This document shows positions 30,253 through 41,767 of a DNA stretch of 64,000 nt, piece after piece. The translations under genes and the position numbers were made by a program. The stretch spans positions 25,852,126 to 25,916,125 of the forward strand of contig OY821747.1 of NCBI GenBank assembly GCA_963682055.1, written 5' to 3'. Each line of letters opens with the position of its first letter. Positions within the stretch are counted from its first letter, which is position 1. The notes below the pieces were generated by a model that was not told the origin of the DNA, searched no databases, and saw nothing but the letters and a program-made list of their open reading frames with translations. This DNA is from Primula veris (lineage: Eukaryota > Streptophyta > Magnoliopsida > Ericales > Primulaceae).

Positions 30253-30914
30253 GATTATATGTGATGAACTGTACTAGACCTGATATAGCCAACCCAGTAA
30301 GCAGATTAAGCAGGTAAACCAGTAATCTAAATGAGGAGCACTGGAAAGCCATCATAAAACTTCTCAGGTATATGAGATATACAGCCGATTATGGGCTGCA
30401 CTATACCAAATATCCAACGGTACTGGAAGGGTATTCAGATGTCAACTGGATATCAGACTCCAATAGCACAAGATCCACGAGTGGATATGTGTTTGTAATA
30501 GGAGGTGTTGCCGTGTCTTGGAGATCCTCCAAACAAACTTGCATCGCAAGGTCAACTATGGAATCAGAATTCATAGCTTTGGACCTGGCAACTGAAGAGG
30601 CAGACTTGCTAAGAAGTTTCTTGGAAGTGATTCCATTGTGGCCAAAACCTGTTCCTGTGATAAGTATGCATTGCGATAGTCAATCAGCTATTGTGCGGGC
30701 TCAGGACCATATGTATAATGGAAAGTCTCGACATATACATCGGAAACATAAATCCGTAAGAGAATTGTTAGCTAACGGTGTTGTATCCTTAGATTTTGTG
30801 AGATTAAATGATAACATTGCAGATCCATTTACAAAGGGCTTGACTCAAGAGAGAGTCGAAGCGTCATCGAACGGAATGGGATTGAAGCCCATTAAATTGG
30901 TAGACTCCCCATAG
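30253..30914 (+). pseudogene. Element D RNase H
   Basis: [67 protein letters not shown] and IADPFTKGL are the full set of Copia RNase H motifs, with Asp, Glu and Asp present. The stretch 30253-30371 joining it to RT is out of frame. The ORF ends KPIKLVDSP at 30914. Confidence 0.87.
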
Positions 30915-31471
30915 GCAACCCAACCCAGATGGGATTTACCTGCTGGGTTCAATGGGAAACTGAACTGTGGGGGCAGCCGAACAAAGCACTCGGGAACCTG
31001 TAGTTCCCAGCCCATTTTCGCGATGACAGAGTAATAGACATGTACCATAGTAAGGGTGAGCATGGGGCTCTTAATGATCCAAGTATCTCGAAGGTCGAGT
31101 AAGGTGAGTCAGTAACACCTTCTACTTGGATCCACCTATAACGAGTGTGTAAGGCCGTTACCGTGTGATGAGCGTGAGCTAAACACTAGAGCACTCAGTT
31201 GAACGTGCAAAGGTAGTTCAGACCATATATGGACAACAACTAAAGAGCTTAGTACGTGGGTAGAGAGGGCACTGTGCGGGTGTTATTCTGGGATACACAA
31301 AGCTTAATGGTTCAAGACTTTACAACTGCCTAATAGCAGTATTCTGGGTAGTACTCCGCTACGGCAGATTCAAGGCACGCGCTACCTGATATTAGGCAGT
31401 GAACTCTTGCGGTTCTCTTGTTTGCATTTTAGGACATGGGCTTTTAAGCCAATTGCATTCATGTGGGGGAT
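30915..31471 (+). other. Element D 3' untranslated region
   Basis: No ORF here is supported. It runs from the RNase H stop to the polypurine tract ATGTGGGGGATTG just before the 3' LTR. Confidence 0.6.
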
Positions 31472-31524
31472 TGTAGGAAAACCATGTTTTACATGTGGGG
31501 GATTGTAGGAAAACCATGTTAAAA
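31461..31524 (+). repeat. Duplicated polypurine tract and LTR start in element D
   Basis: ATGTGGGGGATTGTAGGAAA occurs at 31461 and again at 31493 with a 32 bp period. Each copy contains the purine tract followed by the first bases of the LTR (TGTAGGAAAACCATG). The real LTR start is taken as 31504, because the full terminal sequence follows it. Confidence 0.85.
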
Positions 31525-32769
31525 CATGGTAGATTCCGAATGGTCACGGGACCATCTTTGAGTCAAGATTCCAAGTGACAATCGTTGTTTTTGACACCAT
31601 GCTCAAGACGCTTGAATAGATGGTTTGACAATGTTCGTAACAGTATGTCGCATGACCTATTCGGAGAATGAGAGTGAATGGAAATTGGCGTCAAAGATTG
31701 GGGTTGAGAAAGAGGAAAACTCTTAATGCTGAAAAATGGGTTAAATGGGGATAACTCATTGGTAATTGTCCCACATTGAAAAATGAAGAGTCATTTTACA
31801 ATATATATACAAAGCTATCCCATGTGGATATTAAGTTGTGTGTCCACATACACGTGTGTATTGTGTACCACTCGGGTGCGCCTGCTCGACGGAAGCTTTC
31901 AGCAGAGGTGTAACTGTTGCAATGAATATGAATTCATTACAGAGTTAATAGTGCAGTTTCGAATTTCGAAAACTGACAGTATTAAAGTGTGACTTTAATG
32001 ACTGAGATACTCAGGCAGGCTATAAATAGGCAGACCCCCACAGGTCATAATATAACATTCTGAAATCAAGCACATCAACATATATCATATCTCTAAACAG
32101 AAGCATTACATTTTAGCCAGAGAGAGCCACCCACCAACAGCTCGACCTTGACTCGTCGCCAGTTTTCGGCGAGTCATCCGAGACGTTGTAACTTGGGATC
32201 GAAGCGCCAAACATAACCAGAAACCTCAAAGGTGGTTAGGCGAATATCGGTTAAGGGCATACTGTTAAACAGTAGCCTCGTCTATTTCTTTTATGTCCTT
32301 TTTTATTTCATTTTATTTCTGTAATTTAATTTCAGTATTTCAATTTTCTGTCCTTAGCTGTAACTTTTAAATTATGTTTTATCTTTTTGTAATTTATTTA
32401 AAGTATTGTTTTAATTATGTAATTTAATTATGTAATTAGATTAGTTTCATTTTAGTCCTGTAATTTATTTACAGAAACAGTCCAGTAGTTTAGTAATTAT
32501 ACTATTTTGTCTGGCAGTTTCTTTTAATTAACAAACAGTTCAAAAATTTAGTTTTATACTGTTCTGTCTGATAGTTTCGTTTAATTACAAACCAGTCCAG
32601 CAGTTTAATAACTTATATTATTTTGTCTGGAAGTTTAATTAATTGCATTTACATTCTGCAAGTGTCGGAATTTCTAATAGAGTCACATTCCACTATAGAA
32701 ATAAAATTGTTTATTTGTTTTCAGTCTTTCCATTTTTTAATTATTGATTTTAGGTACACCAAACAAACA
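31504..32769 (+). repeat. Element D 3' LTR
   Basis: It matches 25167-26396 along its length. It starts TGTAGG (TGTTGG in the 5' copy) and ends near ACCAAACAAACA. It keeps TATATATA near 31800 and a second box, TATAAATAGG, near 32022. It points toward PSRP-3 exon 2, about 0.76 kb downstream of its end. Confidence 0.88.
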
Positions 32770-33528
32770 AATATTCAAGCCTTGTGCTTCTTCCAAATTG
32801 ATAAATGTGTTTAGTGTACACCTTGCCCTAGTTAATTATTATGCCATCTCAATTGATTTTTTACAAGGGAATTTCGTTATCTTGCTTCTTTCGTTACCTT
32901 GCTTCGTCTTTTGCTTGGTTATTTTCATTTGGCTGGAGGTGTTGGCTTTATGAAGGGAAAACACATAATGTTAGAATCGTGTCTGCATGAGAACCATGAA
33001 GATAAGTCAATATGAATTATGAACAAGATAGTGTAGTTGGAAAGATAAAATTTTCGATCTGATTGTTTGGTAGAACCTTATAGTTATAGGTATAGTTTTT
33101 TTTTTTTTGTATTCCTTTTCAGTATAATGTTTGGTTAGAGTATACTTATTTATACTTTCAATGGAAAAAAGATCTCTTCAAGTATCTTGGTCCATACTTT
33201 TTTCAAAAGATATACTTTTCATCTAATTTACACTATGATCTACTGTTTTCCACTACTCCCAATAAAAATAACTTTTATTTTCAATAACACACTTATAGTA
33301 CCTGAAGGCTGAGAGTAGACATTTTCATCTCCACTTAAAGAAATATATTTTGCACGTATAAAGATACAACCAGACGAGCCTAAACGGGAACAAGGTTTTC
33401 TATGATTTCATCCTATGCCAAAATAACCACACATCCCCTCTCAACTTCAGAACCGTATAATATTATAATTATATTTGCAACTCTGTTTTAAAAATTTACA
33501 TTCTTTTTTATTTTTAATGCGTTTTCAG
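32770..33528 (+). other. Intron sequence right of element D
   Basis: AT-rich with no coding content that I can support. It ends in a T-rich tract and the PSRP-3 acceptor. Confidence 0.6.
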
Positions 33529-33819
33529 AAGGTTAAAGTGGTGGTGAAACCAATGCAAAAGCCAAGGATAGTCTTGAAATTCATATGGATGGAAAAAAAC
33601 ATAGGACTTGCTCTCGATCAAGTGATACCAGGCCATGGCAGTATCCCTTTGAGTCCATACTATATTTGGCCTAGAAAAGATGCTTGGGAAGAGCTCAAAG
33701 TGCTTCTCGAGACTAAACCTTGGATATCTCAAAAACAAATGATTATTCTTCTTAATCAAGCAACTGATATCATTAATCTTTGGCAGCAGAGTGGTGGTGA
33801 TTTGTCGCCGTCGTCGTAA
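33529..33819 (+). CDS. PSRP3: PSRP-3 (Ycf65), exon 2, conserved domain
   Basis: The exon encodes 96 residues and a TAA. It contains [51 protein letters not shown] and [13 protein letters not shown], the full conserved Ycf65/PSRP-3 domain with no break. This is the strongest host-gene evidence in the window. The TTTTCAG|AAGG acceptor keeps phase 0 with exon 1. The C terminus ends SGGDLSPSS. The protein is nuclear-encoded, imported into plastids and bound to the 30S subunit, where it supports translation. Confidence 0.93.
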   Translation, partial: KVKVVVKPMQKPRIVLKFIWMEKNIGLALDQVIPGHGSIPLSPYYIWPRKDAWEELKVLLETKPWISQKQMIILLNQATDIINLWQQSGGDLSPSS

Positions 33820-34400
33820 GAATTTAATTGTAATTTGAAGTTGATGTTGTTAATTACGTAGATAACATGTTGCAGAAACTGTGTTGTAATTCTCTGCCTT
33901 CTGTTCCGAATGCTTGAGCTTTCTTGATGAAGTTTGAATGAAACTTGAATTCCTTTCTTCTATGCGTAAATTACACTTTTTGTACACTGGCGTATCACCT
34001 GATCAAAGTAGTGTCTATCTGTCGTAAGTTTTCTATTTGACTTGGAAGTTGTGTGATTAAGTAAGTTGTTGAAAAATATATGTTGTGATTTATTGCGTTT
34101 TGTTTCACAAGCTTGAGCTTTTGCTGGTCAATTTGACATGAAACATGAGTCTTTTCTTATCTGTACAAATTACACTTCTGTACACTAAAGTATCACCAGA
34201 TTAAAGTGGTGGTGATTTATCGCAAGATTATGATCTTTATTTGAGTATCACCAGATCATGTGTTGTAAGTTGCTGCGTTTTGATTCGGATGCTTGAGCTT
34301 TGTGGTCAATTTTAAGTCAAAACATGATTAGTCTCTTTTATTTGGGTATTATGTTTTGTGCACTATATTATGAAGAGATTTTGATTTTGCACACCAACTT
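33787..34400 (+). repeat. Degenerate tandem copies of the PSRP-3 3' end, ~200 bp x 3
   Basis: The stretch starting GTGGTGGTGATTTGTCG at 33791 (end of the coding region) recurs in weaker form near 34008 and 34206. The motif GCTTGAGCTTT recurs at about 33913, 34109 and 34288, each followed by a TGAAAC or TCAAAAC-like word and TTACACTT or a similar word. Units are about 200-217 bp. Only the first carries the real stop codon. Confidence 0.65.
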
Positions 34401-34470
34401 ATAAATATTTGCAATTAGGTTACTAAGTTTATATTTTTTGACAATTTTGGTACACTATTTTCGTACACTT

Positions 34471-34690
34471 GGGGGGGTGTTTGTTTGAGAGTGTATTGGG
34501 GTGGGATTATGGTGGATGAGATTAGAAATACCGTCCACAAGTACTGCGTTTGGTACGAAAAGTGAAGGCGAGACTATTAGTAACATGAGATTAGAAATGA
34601 TGAGAAATGAGAGTATTTTTTGAGTAATAGAGAATGTGTGGTATTGATAAATTGAGGTATTATGAGTAAATGGGGTGTGATATATATATT

Positions 34691-34737
<47 letters not shown>

Positions 34738-34920
34738 GTTTATTTATTATAAATATAAATGTAAATTTGTAAAATATATAGTTAACCCCAATAAAAAGCA
34801 AACAAACACTTAATTGATATTTCATGTATGTACTATTAAACCCACCTTCATTTCTTATCCCGCCATAGTCCGAAGGTATTCATAGTCCCGTTACTACTAA
34901 TACGGCAACCAAACGAGCCC
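34471..34920. repeat. Possible MITE-like element with imperfect terminal inverted repeats
   Basis: The left end GGGGGGGTGTTTGTTTG and the reverse of the right end (GGGCTCGTTTGGTTG) are similar, as in many small plant DNA transposons. No clear target duplication could be read. An (AT)n microsatellite is inside. Confidence 0.35.
34695..34730. repeat. (AT)n microsatellite
   Basis: An uninterrupted AT dinucleotide run. Confidence 0.95.
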
Positions 34921-35800
34921 TTGATTTTTCTTATGTTGTGCACTACTCTATCACGCCTCTCTTATGTTAGTCCCCACTATGATTTTTTCTTTTTTGAGTC
35001 CCTATCTATGGTCGTTTTCCTTTATATTTTACTGAAACCATCAGGAATTACAATGATTGTGTACTAATTGCTAATTTTTCAATGTTGAAATCTGGTGATG
35101 ATTTCCCCTTAGCTTTGTTTTTGGAAGAATTAGACTGACTCTGTTCAGTTTAGTGATTTTACTTAATGTTGATCTCTTCAATGATAAGGTTTTAGTTGTA
35201 TGTGTTGATGTAGTTTTTGATAATTCATATACAGATTCATTATCTTGCTAGTCAGTTTTGGAGGGTAGAAAATTTGTAAGCTTATTATGTCTGCATGCTA
35301 AAGAAGTTGTATATACCTATACAGATCTTACTACTATAAGCATTGTTTGGTTGCGACTTGTGAGCTTAGCCTTTTTGCTCAATAACTAGATTGGCCTCGG
35401 CTCGCCTCAGCTTTCCTTTGATTAACCAACTTAGAAGCTGAGGTTTTCTGGCTTTTGGCCTCATTGAGTTCCTCTGCGCGTTCACTTTATGCACAAATCT
35501 AGTTACGCGTGTGTATATATGCGAAGCTGTATTTTACTAAAACTATGTTAGTATCTGCACGTATGTGTTATGAGTCCATAATAACACCTGTATGATTTTC
35601 TCATCGGTTTTCTTTTTCTTCTAAATGCATTGCCAAGGTTCTCTTGACCCAGGTTCTTAGTTTTAGGAAAAGAAATGTTCAAGCTTATGAATTGAGTGTA
35701 CCACAGATTGAGAACAGCCTATAGATAACAATTTACTGGTACTGATAAAAAACCTTGATAAAAGACAAGTCATTGTTGTCACAAATAAGTCATGGCTTTG
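34921..35800. other. Intergenic, no gene seen
   Basis: AT-rich DNA without a supported ORF or repeat structure. Confidence 0.5.
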
Positions 35801-35802
35801 AC

Positions 35803-35906
35803 CAAACGACACTATTTAATAGGAGTTAAAAAAAGATGAAACTAAATGTTGTTTTTAGAATATTCAAAATATATATCTTGACCAAAAAAATTAAATAGTG
35901 TCGTTT
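35803..35906. repeat. Short inverted repeat (hairpin)
   Basis: CAAACGACACTATTTAAT at 35803-35820 pairs with ATTAAATAGTGTCGTTTT at 35890-35907, around a spacer of about 70 bp. This fits a small foldback or MITE remnant. Confidence 0.65.
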
Positions 35907-37018
35907 TAGTTTCAAGATGTGCGTTCGCAAGCTCAAAGTGTGGCAACGAACTCAATCACCAGTATACAAGGGCGAAGGGAGCATAGGGTTGGTGGGGGCT
36001 AGTGCCCCCGCTGGATTTTAAATAACTAATATTTTATATGTAATAATTTGTCAAATGTTTGAGTAGATGAGAATAACTAAGATTTTAAATAACTAAGATT
36101 TTAAATAACTAATATTTTAGTGGTTAGTAGCTGAGAATTAAGTCTTTAATGATATATGGTTGTACTAGGTTTGAATCTCTTTAACCTGTTTATGTCATCT
36201 TTTTGCTATTTTTTAATTTTAAGATTAAAATACCCAACTTAAAACTATTCATCCATACATTTCAATATGAGACCATTTCTATCAAAGTAAGAAGACCTTT
36301 TTTTTTGGTTTTATATTCTGATAACAGAATAATTTTCCTAAAATCATCTATAGTTTCTCAAAAAACTTTAAAAATATTGAATTTTAAAACCTTTAATTTT
36401 GTAGTTCATTTAGTGTACTTAATATAAATAATTCTAAATTAATTACAATGCAACTGGAAAAAAATATGTCATAGGTTATACAATATAAATAATCAAAAGT
36501 GCAAAATGTCATTCACAAAACGTTTATCATATGCAAAATATAAGATATATTTTATCATTTTTTACCCTCACTCAATTGAATTTCTAGCTACTCAACCCAG
36601 TATATCATGTCTAGAATTTTGAAGTACCAAAAGACATTTTCCATTAATCCAATACTGAGGAATATTGACCATCTGGAATATTTAACATATACTCCTATAC
36701 AAATTAAGTATCAAAACGTAAAGGTTAAATTGGCCTTATATTAACAAATTATTAATACTATTGTAGAACAAACGTAATCTTAAGCAATCCCATCGATCTC
36801 TCATATTGTATAACACGGTATAATTTGTAACTAGCTATTATTAGTAACATAGATAATACCATCATATATGTGCTATTAGTTATACCTCTTATTAACATAT
36901 AATGTAGTATAATTAGTAATATAGCTTATATAATACCAAATGCGATTTGTGTAAATAAACAAAGTATAACATGAGTATCACAGTACTATTAATAATATAC
37001 TATCTTTTATACCGCAAA
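35907..37018. other. Intergenic AT-rich DNA, no gene seen
   Basis: It contains short repeats of TAACTAA(G/T)ATTTTA around 36020-36120. No ORF is supported. Confidence 0.5.
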
Positions 37019-37212
37019 CACTACAAAATAAAGTTTGATTTAGTGAGAGTCAAAAGCTGTCATAAGTCTGTCACTAATTTAAAAACCTGTCACAAATCTG
37101 TCACAAATTGACTAAACTGTCACAAAGCCGTCAAAAAAAACCGTAGCTAATAAGCTTATAACAAAAAATATCGTCATTAATCCCGTCGCTATTTGAGTAT
37201 TTTTTTGTAGTG
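37019..37212. mobile_element. CACTA-type MITE, 194 bp
   Basis: It starts CACTACAAAATAAAG and ends TATTTTTTTGTAGTG, the inverted termini of CACTA (En/Spm-like) elements, and is flanked by AAA on both sides (3 bp duplication). Inside are repeated CTGTCACAAA and GTCACTAA words. It encodes nothing. Confidence 0.8.
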
Positions 37213-37618
37213 AAACAAACATGGCCATATAGTATATAATATAATACAGTTTCCATAGTAATTATTTAAAAAAAAATATTGGAACAAACATAACGAAATT
37301 GTAAACCAAAGATAGATGCCTTAAGAAGGATAAGGTAAATTACGAATGAAATTAGTTCATAGAAACAAGTATGTAAGTAATTAACATGCAGGATGCACTA
37401 TTCTTAAAAGATTTTATTTCATTTACAACCCGACTATGAGATAAATATGAGAACATTACAGAAAGCAAATAATCTTAAATTACATTCTACAACTTCTGAT
37501 TTAATTCCATGTGAGGATGCTTACGTAGAACCCTGTCTGAAAAGCAAGAACATACATATGCAAATTTTCAAAGGATGCGTATTTATACCATCATCGTAAT
37601 CTAAATCCAGTGTAAAAT

Positions 37619-38332
37619 TCGTAATTTGAAAAACATAGTCGTATTTACGAAATCAAACTCGTAGTTTTGAACTCAATATCGTACTTCTAAACTACGAGAC
37701 TTGACTTTTCTCAAAATGTCTGGATTTGGTGATTCTGTATCGTTACTTTTATTAACGAATATATTTTGCAAATTACGATCTTCCTTTCATAACCTTGTAT
37801 GCATTTAACCTAGTATTCCCTCCAGATTTGTCTAGAGTTCAATTATGAGCAAACATGTACACAACATGTAAAATTGTAGTATACTATATAAAAGGAAATA
37901 AAATTATACAAAAGAAAATAAAATTATACATATTATACAACATGAGAGTTCAAAAGGAAGTAAAATTAGAATTATTAAAATTTGAGAGTTCAGAAGCATG
38001 TAATAAAGTGCCTAAATAAAAAGTAACTTCTGAAACCGGTTACAGCAACTATGATCAAGCACTTAAAAAAAAATTCTTTTTATTTCGGGATTATCATGTT
38101 GAGGGGCGAACGAATAGACAAAGTAAGCCTAAAGCATACAAGGTTAAATGCATACAAGGTTTTGCAAGTTAGATCCGTAATTTGAAAAACATATTCGTTA
38201 TCATTACCAAATCCAGAAAAAAGTCAACATTTTGATAAAAGTCAAGTCTCGTACTTCAGAAATACGAACTTGAGTTCAGAACTATGAGTTTGATTTCGTA
38301 AATACAACTATGTTTTTCAAAGTACGAATCTT
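37619..38332. repeat. Long inverted repeat, arms ~120 bp
   Basis: The left arm (about 37619-37735: GTAATTTGAAAAACATAGTC, then ...CGTAGTTTTGAACTCA..., then ...CTACGAGACTTGACTTTT) is repeated in inverted form at about 38207-38332. A loop of about 470 bp separates them. A third, direct copy of GTAATTTGAAAAACATA lies near 38170. No ORF is present. Confidence 0.7.
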
Positions 38333-38641
38333 ATACTATATTATTATGAAAGTATGAAGACGTTGCTATTTTCAAAACTTCCCGTATTATAGTCATTTGA
38401 GCAAATGTTGTATAACACATAGCCCATCCTTTATTTCTTTGAAACGTAGATCTTTTGTCTAGTTACATAACAACATTAATAGGCAAATTGCAAAACACAT
38501 TAAGAAAATAGCACTATGCAATTGTTCCCATGTTAGGTTCATAAGACACACTACCCTTTTCAAGGACGGTTACCCCACGATAATATGTCCCTTTATTGAG
38601 CATTTTTCAGAGCAGTTTTTCAAAAAAGAATCCAAAAGGAT

Positions 38642-38826
38642 CACTACAATAAATAGTTATATACCAATAGTTTAATTTTTAAAAACTGTTAGTAGAGTGA
38701 TTGTCGTTAAATTTTAACAACAGAGTAACAACTAATTATATGTTGCTAAAATTTAACGAGACCTACTTTACCAACAATTAATTTTCAAAAAATAAAGGTT
38801 TGATATTTAAATTTTTTATTGTAGTA
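38642..38826. mobile_element. Probable CACTA-like MITE, 185 bp
   Basis: The start CACTACAATAAAT and end ATTTTTTATTGTAGTA are inverted. An inner inverted pair, TCGTTAAATTTTA and TAAAATTTAACGA, would fold the middle. The 3 bp duplication is not clear. Confidence 0.5.
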
Positions 38827-39160
38827 TGTAATCTTGAATTGGTGGTAAATTAAACACAAGAAATGGTCCAACTGGAACACGTCTAGAGCAGCATATATAT
38901 ATATATATAGTACAATTAGTGTAATTATAAATCTATAACTCTACCTCCCTTGGACCAGATGGAGAAATTTTCTTGTCACTTTGTTTGACTAATTATTCAT
39001 TTACCTTTAAAATTATATATTTTAAGAATAAAAGAATGAAAAACAATGAATATTTGTTGAGCCTTTTAATCACTACGCCTGCATGCATGTTCATGCTATT
39101 CAAGCTTCCCTTTCCGTCATTGATGACAATTTAATATATTTTTTTAATAATTATATCTTG

Positions 39161-39196
<36 letters not shown>
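39161..39196. repeat. (CA)n(TA)n microsatellite at left edge of element B
   Basis: A CA run passes into a TA run that abuts the TGATAGAAC start of element B. Confidence 0.9.
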
Positions 39197-39197
<1 letters not shown>

Positions 39198-39768
39198 GAT
39201 AGAACATAAAAATTAGACCCGAATATTCTATTCGGGTAATAATCAACCCACTTTATAAATGTGTATCCAACGCTTAAATGGGCCATCTCATGCTTTTTAT
39301 AGGAAAATAAGGTATTACTATCAAAAGCCTAAGCCCACTCAACTGGGGACCCATGTCTGAAAAACCTCCTGAGATGGAGACATTTGTCAACATCTTAGAA
39401 AGCATAGTTGCCTATAAATAGCCAACTACCCCTCCTAAAAAAGGACCAGAAAATCTATCCAAAAAATATAGAGAGAAGTTGAGAAAAGAGAGAAACTAGT
39501 CAAAGCATATCACGTCAAGAAATAAACCGAGCAGAGATAAAGCCGAGCACCGAGTAAAAGGGGAGAAAGACCAAGAAGAGAGATTAAATAGTCAAATCAA
39601 GCACAATTGTAAAACAGAGATACTAATCCGAGCAAGTGCAATAGTCCGAATAAGGATAATAATCCGAGCAATAACAAAGATCAGGAAGTGTCCATTATTT
39701 ACAGTTGATTTACTATTATATTATTGTTGAAAAGCCTAACGCGACCGACCAAAGTTATGGCTTTATCA
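39197..39768 (+). repeat. Element B 5' LTR
   Basis: It starts TGATAGAAC and ends GGCTTTATCA. TATAAATA is at 39413-39420. It matches 61456-61918 until that copy breaks off. Confidence 0.93.
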
Positions 39769-39770
39769 AA

Positions 39771-39785
39771 TGGCGCCGTCTCCGG
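39771..39785 (+). other. Element B primer-binding site
   Basis: TGGCGCCGTCTCCGG starts two bases after the LTR, as in element A, and its first nine bases fit the 3' end of tRNA-Asp. Confidence 0.7.
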
Positions 39786-39847
39786 AAATCATCTAGTTCA
39801 CAACTAGTTTAGAATTCGAATACCAATACTCTGCCAGGCGAGCGACA

Positions 39848-41767
39848 ATGGTGACCAATGTAGAGGAAATCCATCCCGAGATAGTAGAAACCAATAACCA
39901 AAACGCGCAAATTAGCCAACAAGACCTCGACGATCTACTCGCCATCCGCGACAGATATGAAGCTATCCAATCCGGAAACCAACCAACAACCTCCTACGTC
40001 AACCAAGAACAACCGATCGAACCACCCCAACATTTCATTGAAGGGATTGTCGACGAACACCCTTCGTCCTCGGATGACGAACAAGACGTGCCCGTATTAA
40101 GGCGTGCACGAAGACGCTTACCCGGGTCCCAGGCAGGGCCGAGCTCAAGAGTCCCTTTGCCTACAGCCTCGGTCAACTCCGGTGCTCGTTTACAAACGAA
40201 CGAAGCTCATCAGTTTGGCATGCCCGAGGATCATGTACTCGGACAGTTGCCCCAACTACCAACTAATCCACCGAGGATGATTACACCACCCACGGTGGAA
40301 GTACAACACGTTGTTCCGCTAGCCGATGAAAGGAACTACGCCCAGCTACAAGCTCAGCTGGCGGCATGCATGACGGCCATGACAGCGGCCGGCATCGTAT
40401 TGCCAGTTATCCAACCCGACAAAGACCCACGCCATGAAGTGGAAGATTCTGCCTACAGGGCTGCCCTGGAGGCAGCGGGTCGGCGACCCGATACGAGAGT
40501 GCCCCACCAAGGGGGCAATGTTCCAATAACGATCGTCCATCCGAACACTCATATGGAACGTGTCCACACAAACACGAAGGACGGTAGATATCCCGAATAC
40601 AGGATCGGGGAAGGATATGGCCCACCACCACATCAGGGAGGATACCCTCCCCCCTACCAAGTCACGGATGACGCGTTCCAACAGGCTTGGAACGTATGCC
40701 AAGAAACCCCATGTACCGAACAGATCACACGGTACCGCAATCCTATGGGGTTCGTCATCCCCGAATTCAGGCTCTATGATGGAAAGAGTTGCCCTATGGA
40801 CCATTTGAGGCACTACAAGACGAAGATGGAGCTGTGGAGTGATGACCATACACTGATGTGCAAATTTTTCAAAAACAGCTTGGGTCAAGAGGCTTCGTCA
40901 TGGTATCACAACTTACCACGGGGCTCCATTAGAGACTGGGCAGAACTGCTAAGAGCGTACTCCACCCGATACGCTGCTCATCGGAAAAAGAAGGTTAGCA
41001 TCGAAACCCTTCTGAAAATGACGATGATGCCAAATGAAAGGCTCAACGATTACTGCATACATTTTATCGACGTAGCAAACCAGATTCCACGATATGCCAA
41101 TAATATAGCCATCTAGAACTTTATCAACTCCATCCCTAATGGCTATTGGGCGAGAAGGAAGTTCATAGGCAAAAACTTCCCGACCACTGATTCCCTGCTA
41201 GCCTATTATACCCACCTCACCGATAAAAACGACGAACTGTGTTTCCTCAACTGAACTCTACCAAGAAGAGAGTCGGTCCGCGAGGCACAGGTGGGTCGCA
41301 AAAGAGTTAGGAATAACCAGGGAGAAGCATTCCAACCGACCAGAAAGGGCAAAGATCCCGAGGTCCATAGCAGGGTAGAGCGACCACGAGCACTAGAGCC
41401 CAAACCACTCCAGATCGCATACCCAACATCGACCAACGAACATAAACCGCTCCAGCTCACCTACCCGATGCCACCCAAGCCGTTTCAACAAGGTCGGCCC
41501 CAAGAGAGGGAACACCGAAACACTTTCGGACCGGTCGAGCTGCGATACACTTTCAACCTATCTGCTGAAGATATCCTCAAGGATATATGCAGGGAAAGTT
41601 GGTATTCCCGACCACAACCGATCACCTCTCCCCCCAATCAGAGAGATTCCAAGCTCTTCTGCGCATATCACGAGGATCACGGCCATCTCACTGAGCATTG
41701 CCGTAACCTGCGATGGAGAATGAACCAGTGGGGCGATGCAGGATACCTAGCCAAGTTCATCAAATGA
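39848..41767 (+). pseudogene. Element B gag, three stops
   Basis: ATG 39848 opens MVTNVEEIHPEIVE. Blocks shared with A are AQLQAQLAACM, QETPCTEQI, FKNSLGQEASSWYHNL, LLRAYSTRYAAHRKKK and the knuckle FCAYHEDHGHLTEHC (near 41660-41700). TAG at 41114-41116 (for CAG), TGA at 41251-41253 (for CGA in A) and TGA at 41765-41767 interrupt one otherwise continuous frame. It would encode the structural protein of the particle. Confidence 0.9.

Larger units (their letters stand above)
25167..32769 (+). mobile_element. Element D: Ty1/Copia LTR retrotransposon in PSRP-3 intron
   Basis: Two LTRs of about 1.25 kb (25167-26396 and 31504-32769) enclose gag, protease, integrase, RT and RNase H in the Copia order. 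The termini are TGTTGG and ACA. AAATA precedes the element and (A)AATA follows it, so a 5 bp duplication is likely with one-base slippage in the A-rich end. It lies in the same orientation as the host gene. Stops and frameshifts break every coding domain, so it is not autonomous now. Related LTRs lie at 61919-63168 (-) and 63870-64000 (+). Confidence 0.92.
22821..33528 (+). other. PSRP3: PSRP-3 intron 1, 10.7 kb, with Copia insertion
   Basis: The donor is GAG|GTCC at 22820/22821 and the acceptor TTTTCAG|AAGG at 33528/33529, after a T-rich tract. The intron holds a duplicate of exon 1, a weaker relic of the same end (24390-24459), repeated GCTTAAAA-type segments around 24100-24750, and the 7.6 kb element D in the sense orientation. 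Without D the intron would be about 3.1 kb. Confidence 0.8.

Noticed and set aside
34577..34825. 82-codon ORF crossing an (AT)n run
   Set aside because: The Tyr-Ile repeat is the translated microsatellite.
36203..36427. 74-codon ORF in AT-rich DNA
   Set aside because: Composition alone explains it; no motif or conservation evidence.
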